Origin: Phocaeicola_A sp964432715
GTDB taxonomy: Bacteria > Bacteroidota > Bacteroidia > Bacteroidales > Bacteroidaceae
Direction: 5' to 3'
NCBI GenBank assembly: GCA_964432715.1
Contig: CAYSOW010000078.1
Location: 1 to 9,700 of the forward strand
Length of the DNA: 9,700 nucleotides
In this document: positions 6,556-9,700 of the stretch, in pieces
How the letters are laid out: every line of letters starts with the position of its first letter
How positions within the stretch are numbered: the first letter of the stretch is position 1
The notes under the pieces: generated by a model
Database searches by the model: none
What the model was told of the DNA's origin: nothing
The model's input: the letters and a program-made list of their open reading frames with translations, nothing else
Translations under genes and position numbers: made by a program

Positions 6556-7777
6556 AATTATACCCTTTCAATTGATATCTTTCGTTACAATGAATCCGTC
6601 TAAAATTACTCGGTTGGTGCACCACACTGTCGAAATAGATTTTCGATTCGGGGGTCAAACCGTTGCCCACCTTGAAGTGGAGTTGCGAATGTCCCTGCTT
6701 ACGCGCCATGCGGAAGTTGGTGACAATCACTTTCACAGGGTCGTTATCGGCCAGCATCCACAGGGGGACATCCTGACCTTCATCAATCTCTACATGCGCG
6801 ATAGAGACGCGCGTCTGACGATCGAAGTTGCTACGCAGATTCTGCGGCAATTCCTCGGTACGCACACCAATGATACCGAAGTGCCCCTTCAGCACATAAT
6901 CATCGTTGAACACCACATCCACCGGATCACCACGTTTCACCTTATCAATTTTATCCAGCGGAATGTACACCCACACACCGAAGTTGTTGTAGTTGGTGTT
7001 GAGCGAGAAGGAGCACATGATGTTCTCCATGTGTGCCATACACATACCCTCCACCGTAGTGATTTTGGTGACAATGGCAGAGTCGGTAGCTACACGATAC
7101 TCCAAGAAGGGATCGAAGAGTCCCAGTGTATCCACCATGATGTTATGCAGGCTCACTGAATAGCCAAAGGAGTGGTAGGTGTGCGCAATGCCCTCCGCCA
7201 AAGAGGTACGTTCACTATTAAGAGCTGCCAGAACGGAGTACTGTCCGCGCAACTCCTCTTCCTCTTTCTTCAGTTCCCGCTCCAAGTCGAGCACATGTGC
7301 ATTACTACTCAGTCCCAACCGTACATTGTAACGCTCAGTCTCAATCTGCTTACGCAAATTGCTAATCGTCACCTGCAGCACATTGATTTCCGCTTGCACG
7401 GAAGCGATACGCAGATGTATGTCACGCGACTTTGCCACCACATCCGGCTCTGTATTGATATTCTTGTTCTCGTTCAGCGCCTTGATGTATGCAAAGGAAT
7501 AGAGTGTATCGCCAGGCACCACAAAGCTACCCACCTTCACGTAGAGGTTCTTCAGGAAGATATCCTCGGGGGCACGGTACTGACGCACATCACTGGTGAC
7601 ATAGCCGTCGAAAACGGTATAAACCAACTTCTTATAGAGATAGACACCCAGTATCACGCCAATCACCACCAGCAAAGCAAAGAAGATGATCTGCTGTTTG
7701 GCCACCTTCCGCTCGCGGTACTTCAAGATTTGGTCGAAGTTCTCGTTGGATGTCTGATTAAACTTAAATGATTTCAT
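6533..7777 (-). CDS. HlyD-type membrane fusion (periplasmic adaptor) protein, no PilZ domain
   Basis: Predicted inner-membrane-anchored periplasmic adaptor that would link the synthase to the TolC-like channel. The 414-aa protein has a short cytoplasmic N-terminus (1-27), one membrane helix (about 28-48), a lipoyl/barrel-sandwich first half (about 55-95, with VGSFVVPGDTLYSF), an alpha-helical coiled-coil hairpin (about 113-200), the second sandwich half (about 226-245) and a beta-barrel domain (about 265-305, with VWVYIPLDKIDKVKRGDPV). This is the HlyD/EmrA/Alg44 layout. Alginate Alg44 carries an N-terminal cytosolic PilZ domain for c-di-GMP; here only about 27 residues precede the membrane helix, so no such domain fits. 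ATG at 7777 has a clear AGGAGAGA Shine-Dalgarno 8 nt upstream. The 3' end overlaps the next gene by 23 nt, suggesting translational coupling. Family call is firm; polysaccharide export is inferred from the adjacent GT2 synthase. Confidence 0.87.
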   Translation of the reverse strand: MKSFKFNQTSNENFDQILKYRERKVAKQQIIFFALLVVIGVILGVYLYKKLVYTVFDGYVTSDVRQYRAPEDIFLKNLYVKVGSFVVPGDTLYSFAYIKALNENKNINTEPDVVAKSRDIHLRIASVQAEINVLQVTISNLRKQIETERYNVRLGLSSNAHVLDLERELKKEEEELRGQYSVLAALNSERTSLAEGIAHTYHSFGYSVSLHNIMVDTLGLFDPFLEYRVATDSAIVTKITTVEGMCMAHMENIMCSFSLNTNYNNFGVWVYIPLDKIDKVKRGDPVDVVFNDDYVLKGHFGIIGVRTEELPQNLRSNFDRQTRVSIAHVEIDEGQDVPLWMLADNDPVKVIVTNFRMARKQGHSQLHFKVGNGLTPESKIYFDSVVHQPSNFRRIHCNERYQLKGYNYGNNGNK

Positions 7778-7785
7778 CGCTTCTG

Positions 7786-7793
7786 TCTCTCCT
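7786..7793 (-). promoter_or_regulatory. Strong Shine-Dalgarno before the HlyD-type gene
   Basis: The minus strand reads AGGAGAGA, 8 nt before ATG 7777, in the 21-nt gap after the TolC-like gene. Such a strong site is not seen before the TolC-like gene, the dehydrogenase or the lipoprotein gene, so adaptor translation may be relatively efficient. Confidence 0.6.
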
Positions 7794-7798
7794 ATATA

Positions 7799-9145
7799 CT
7801 ATTTACTAAAATTTCCCACCGGCACGTCTACCAGGAACTCCTGAAGATCCACCAATATGCAATCACGTTGATAATAATCGTTCAAGAGTTTCTCCCAGCA
7901 AGAGAAATAATTATCATACTCCTTGATGCGCGCCAATGCATTGTAGTCGCCATACTGACGGGCATAGGCTTTGGAACGCATATCAATGTATTCTTTAGCT
8001 TCGCCCATGCGTTTGTGTTCACCCTCAATCATACGATTCAGACGGTCGACGGATGTCACCAGCCGACGAACCTCCTGCTCCACCTGCTTACGTTGTTCAT
8101 CAAGCTGCAATGCCAAGACACCATGCTCACTGCGCAGTGTTTGTCGTTTGCGCTTCGATTCCAAAGAAAGAGGTAAAGTAAAGGTAACACCGACATCCAC
8201 GTTTTCCGAGGTGGCATTACGCGAGCGGTAATAGCGCGAGTAACGCAGGAAAGGAGATACCGAAGTGGTAGAAAGGTAACCGGAACGTTTTACTTGATTA
8301 TCAAGCAGGCGCATTCGCAACCGCAAAATCTCCGCATCACGGTTGGTCTGACGCACTTGATTAAAGAGTGAAATCGTGTCAATTTTTACATAAGTGCATG
8401 GAGGTGGAAGCACCACCAAACCGTTTACTGATGCAGACTTCAAAAGTTCCACAGAAGAAGAATGGAGCATCTCATAACGTCGTTCGCTATCAGATTTCTC
8501 ATTCAACAAATTAAGCAGCAGTTCACTACCGGTCATTTCATTGGCATACATATAATTGCGCACCTCCGCCAACAATTCAAGGTTGGCGAGACGATAAGAG
8601 AGCACTCCGGCCAGGAGCGCATCATAGTAAGCGGAAAGAGATTCTTTCTGCTCATCCGCCCATTGTTCGTACTGATCTTTTCCGTATTTCTGTCGGTCGA
8701 TGGCCTCTTGCAGCGCCACCGATTGGGCTTGTGTCTTACGTTGATAAAGTCCGCTGTGGAAGAAATCCCAGCGCACCTCCGACTGTATCTTGCCCACATA
8801 GCGAGAGACCGCCCCATCCTCTTCGTCCAACCCGAGTTGTTTATCGGGACGAACATAGACCTGGCCAACCCACTTGAGGCCGGTCGCCGAAGAGAGTTCC
8901 TTCATTCGAGAGAGAGAAAGGGACGTTAACGCCGAATCCATGGAAACTTCCGTTGGGAGGGAGTAACTCCATTTCAGACTGCATATCTGTTTAGATTCTG
9001 GCAGCAGGACTATCGAGTCCATCCTAGAGAAGTGTTTCTCCAGCTTGGTTAACAAAATATGTTCATCGGGAGTTTGTGCCAAAGTTGCTGTTGCCAGCGC
9101 ACTTAGCAGCAGAAAGCCCGTGAACTTTCTCATCATTTTCATCAT
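7799..9145 (-). CDS. TolC-family outer-membrane efflux/export channel protein (first gene of the operon)
   Basis: Predicted trimeric outer-membrane channel with a periplasmic helical barrel, the exit duct of a tripartite export system. The protein is about 448 aa, the usual TolC/OEP size. Residues 1-23 form a signal peptide (basic start, hydrophobic FLLLSALATA stretch, cleavage probably after TLA before Gln24). The mature part has long amphipathic helices rich in Gln, Glu, Arg and Leu, and a typical outer-membrane strand segment near residues 305-320 (VDVGVTFTLPLSLESKRKR), as seen in OEP repeats. The longest open frame begins with TTG at 9151; I prefer ATG at 9145 (a second ATG follows at 9142), as the usual codon in front of the signal peptide. 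No good Shine-Dalgarno is visible. The HlyD-type gene follows after 21 nt, which supports a channel-adaptor pair. The family is fairly sure from pattern; the cargo (polysaccharide) is inferred from neighbours only. Confidence 0.82.
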   Translation of the reverse strand: MMKMMRKFTGFLLLSALATATLAQTPDEHILLTKLEKHFSRMDSIVLLPESKQICSLKWSYSLPTEVSMDSALTSLSLSRMKELSSATGLKWVGQVYVRPDKQLGLDEEDGAVSRYVGKIQSEVRWDFFHSGLYQRKTQAQSVALQEAIDRQKYGKDQYEQWADEQKESLSAYYDALLAGVLSYRLANLELLAEVRNYMYANEMTGSELLLNLLNEKSDSERRYEMLHSSSVELLKSASVNGLVVLPPPCTYVKIDTISLFNQVRQTNRDAEILRLRMRLLDNQVKRSGYLSTTSVSPFLRYSRYYRSRNATSENVDVGVTFTLPLSLESKRKRQTLRSEHGVLALQLDEQRKQVEQEVRRLVTSVDRLNRMIEGEHKRMGEAKEYIDMRSKAYARQYGDYNALARIKEYDNYFSCWEKLLNDYYQRDCILVDLQEFLVDVPVGNFSK

Positions 9146-9260
9146 ACGCAAAATAATGTAAATAATCTTTGAAATACAACACTTTACGTGCTATTTGCAC
9201 AGAAAAAAGGTCCTATTTCTTAAAAAATTATCTTTTAACATCCTCAGACGGGTGTTTTTC

Positions 9261-9301
9261 CCTCTTTCCCCGCTTATTTTCATGATAAATAGAGGTAGCG
9301 G
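9261..9301. repeat. Overlapping inverted repeats with two competing pairings in the leader
   Basis: Pairing A joins CCGCT (9270-9274) with AGCGG (9297-9301) and, inside it, TATTT (9275-9279) with AAATA (9287-9291). Pairing B joins CCTCT (9261-9265) with AGAGG (9291-9295). The two cross each other, so they are either alternatives or a pseudoknot. Stems are short and the region is A/T-rich, so chance is a fair explanation. Confidence 0.3.
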
Positions 9302-9430
9302 TCCGACTAAAACTATCTTTTTCACTACCAAACATTTAGCATAAGAAACGGGAAATTTCCATCAGTCTTCTGTTAAACTGTTTACTCTAAATTAAACAAT
9401 TCATACGAATCATGCAATAGCTAAATGAAG

Positions 9431-9476
9431 AAACTGCAAAAGATCCATTTAAAGAGAACTCTTTGGATTTCAGTTT
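9431..9476. repeat. Imperfect long inverted repeat in the operon leader
   Basis: AAACTG (9431-9436) pairs with CAGTTT (9471-9476), then AAA with TTT, then TCCA (9444-9447) with TGGA (9464-9467). The centre holds a self-complementary AAAGAGAACTCTTT (9451-9464). It starts some 30 nt after the predicted transcription start. No T run follows on either strand, so it is not a plain terminator; it may stabilise the RNA or bind a regulator. Confidence 0.4.
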
Positions 9477-9513
9477 ATAAAGTTTCAATAAGGCATTGTA
9501 ACTATTTCATTTT

Positions 9514-9543
9514 CAAAAGTATTACATAGAGTAATTCCTACAA
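9514..9543 (-). promoter_or_regulatory. Probable operon promoter, Bacteroidetes -33/-7 type
   Basis: On the minus strand, TTG (9543-9541) is followed after 19 nt by TACTTTTG (9521-9514), an exact TAnnTTTG match identical to the -7 box at 63-70. I found no other full match on the minus strand of this intergenic region. Start of transcription would be near 9507, leaving a leader of about 360 nt before ATG 9145. A promoter nearer the gene with a weaker box cannot be excluded. Confidence 0.55.
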
Positions 9544-9700
9544 GAAGGATACGATATTCGGTTTTTTGTTAATTACTATTTTGTCAACTTCTTTCCTTCG
9601 AGTTCCAAAAGGAAGTAAAAAGTAAAAATCGAAGCGACGACATGAAGAAATCGCCCAACGCCACATTTTCTCTATAATAAATAAGGTAATGCCACGCTTT

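Larger units (their letters stand above)
9146..9700. other. Intergenic region / long 5' leader with no credible gene
   Basis: About 555 bp, clearly richer in A/T than the coding part, with frequent stops in all frames. It contains the minus-strand promoter at 9514-9543, the inverted repeats at 9431-9476 and 9261-9301, and a 10-bp palindrome GGAAATTTCC at 9351-9360. The part upstream of the promoter (9544-9700) shows only a weak repeat (TTCCTT/AAGGAA, 9593-9598 and 9609-9614) and no gene end that I can recognise. Confidence 0.7.

Noticed and set aside
5767..6603. Plus-strand open frame of 278 codons opposite the zinc-ribbon gene
   Set aside because: No domain or ribosome site; the opposite strand carries clear zinc-ribbon pairs. 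It is a by-product of codon bias.
6533..9145. Ordinary drug-efflux or type I protein secretion operon
   Set aside because: There is no RND pump, MFS pump or ABC transporter beside the adaptor and channel; instead a GT2 synthase and sugar dehydrogenase follow at operon spacing.
9351..9360. Perfect palindrome GGAAATTTCC as a possible operator
   Set aside because: A 10-bp palindrome is expected by chance about once per 1 kb and it does not extend outward; no second copy was noticed in the region.
9557..9590. TTGACA on the minus strand as a sigma70-type -35 box
   Set aside because: At 17 nt spacing no TATAAT-like box follows, and Bacteroidetes promoters use the TAnnTTTG pattern instead.
9593..9614. 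TTCCTT/AAGGAA inverted repeat as terminator of an upstream gene
   Set aside because: Only six pairs, mostly A-T, a 10-nt loop, and no T run on either strand side.

Overview
The window looks like a chromosomal piece of a Bacteroidales bacterium (Bacteroides or a close relative; species not resolved). The reasons are two promoter-like sites matching the Bacteroidetes -33/-7 pattern (TTG, 19-20 nt, TAnnTTTG), mostly weak Shine-Dalgarno sequences, a lipoprotein with an acidic stretch after its lipidated Cys, and the protein families present. No RNA gene, insertion sequence, phage gene or CRISPR array was seen.

All six complete genes lie on the minus strand in one tight run with gaps of 20-33 nt and one 23-nt overlap. 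In order of transcription they are: a TolC-type outer-membrane channel (9145-7799), a HlyD-type periplasmic adaptor (7777-6533), a multi-zinc-ribbon protein that I read as pseudo-receiver + TackOD1 + degenerate GGDEF (6555-5134), a processive GT2 glycan synthase (5113-3788), a WbpO/TviB-type UDP-HexNAc 6-dehydrogenase (3754-2480), and a large lipoprotein with a beta-helix-like N-terminal half and a beta-propeller C-terminal half (2454-202). A strong terminator-like stem-loop (106-157) closes the unit. Just beyond it a new promoter (63-93) appears to drive a further minus-strand gene whose first codons may be at the window edge.

Region 9146-9700 (about 550 bp) has no credible gene. It holds a consensus-like promoter at 9514-9543 and would give a long 5' leader (about 360 nt) with two possible hairpins.

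Functional reading (inference): a synthase-dependent exopolysaccharide system comparable in layout to alginate. The dehydrogenase makes a uronic acid sugar nucleotide, probably an N-acetylhexosaminuronate. The GT2 synthase polymerises and passes the chain through the inner membrane. The HlyD-like adaptor and TolC-like protein could form the route across the periplasm and outer membrane, replacing the usual AlgK/AlgE or BcsC parts. The lipoprotein may anchor or bind the product at the cell surface. The adaptor has no PilZ domain, and the only regulator-like protein has a GGDEF-like fold without the GGDEF signature, so control of the synthase, normally by c-di-GMP in such systems, appears to have been replaced. 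This regulatory module is the most unusual part of the window.
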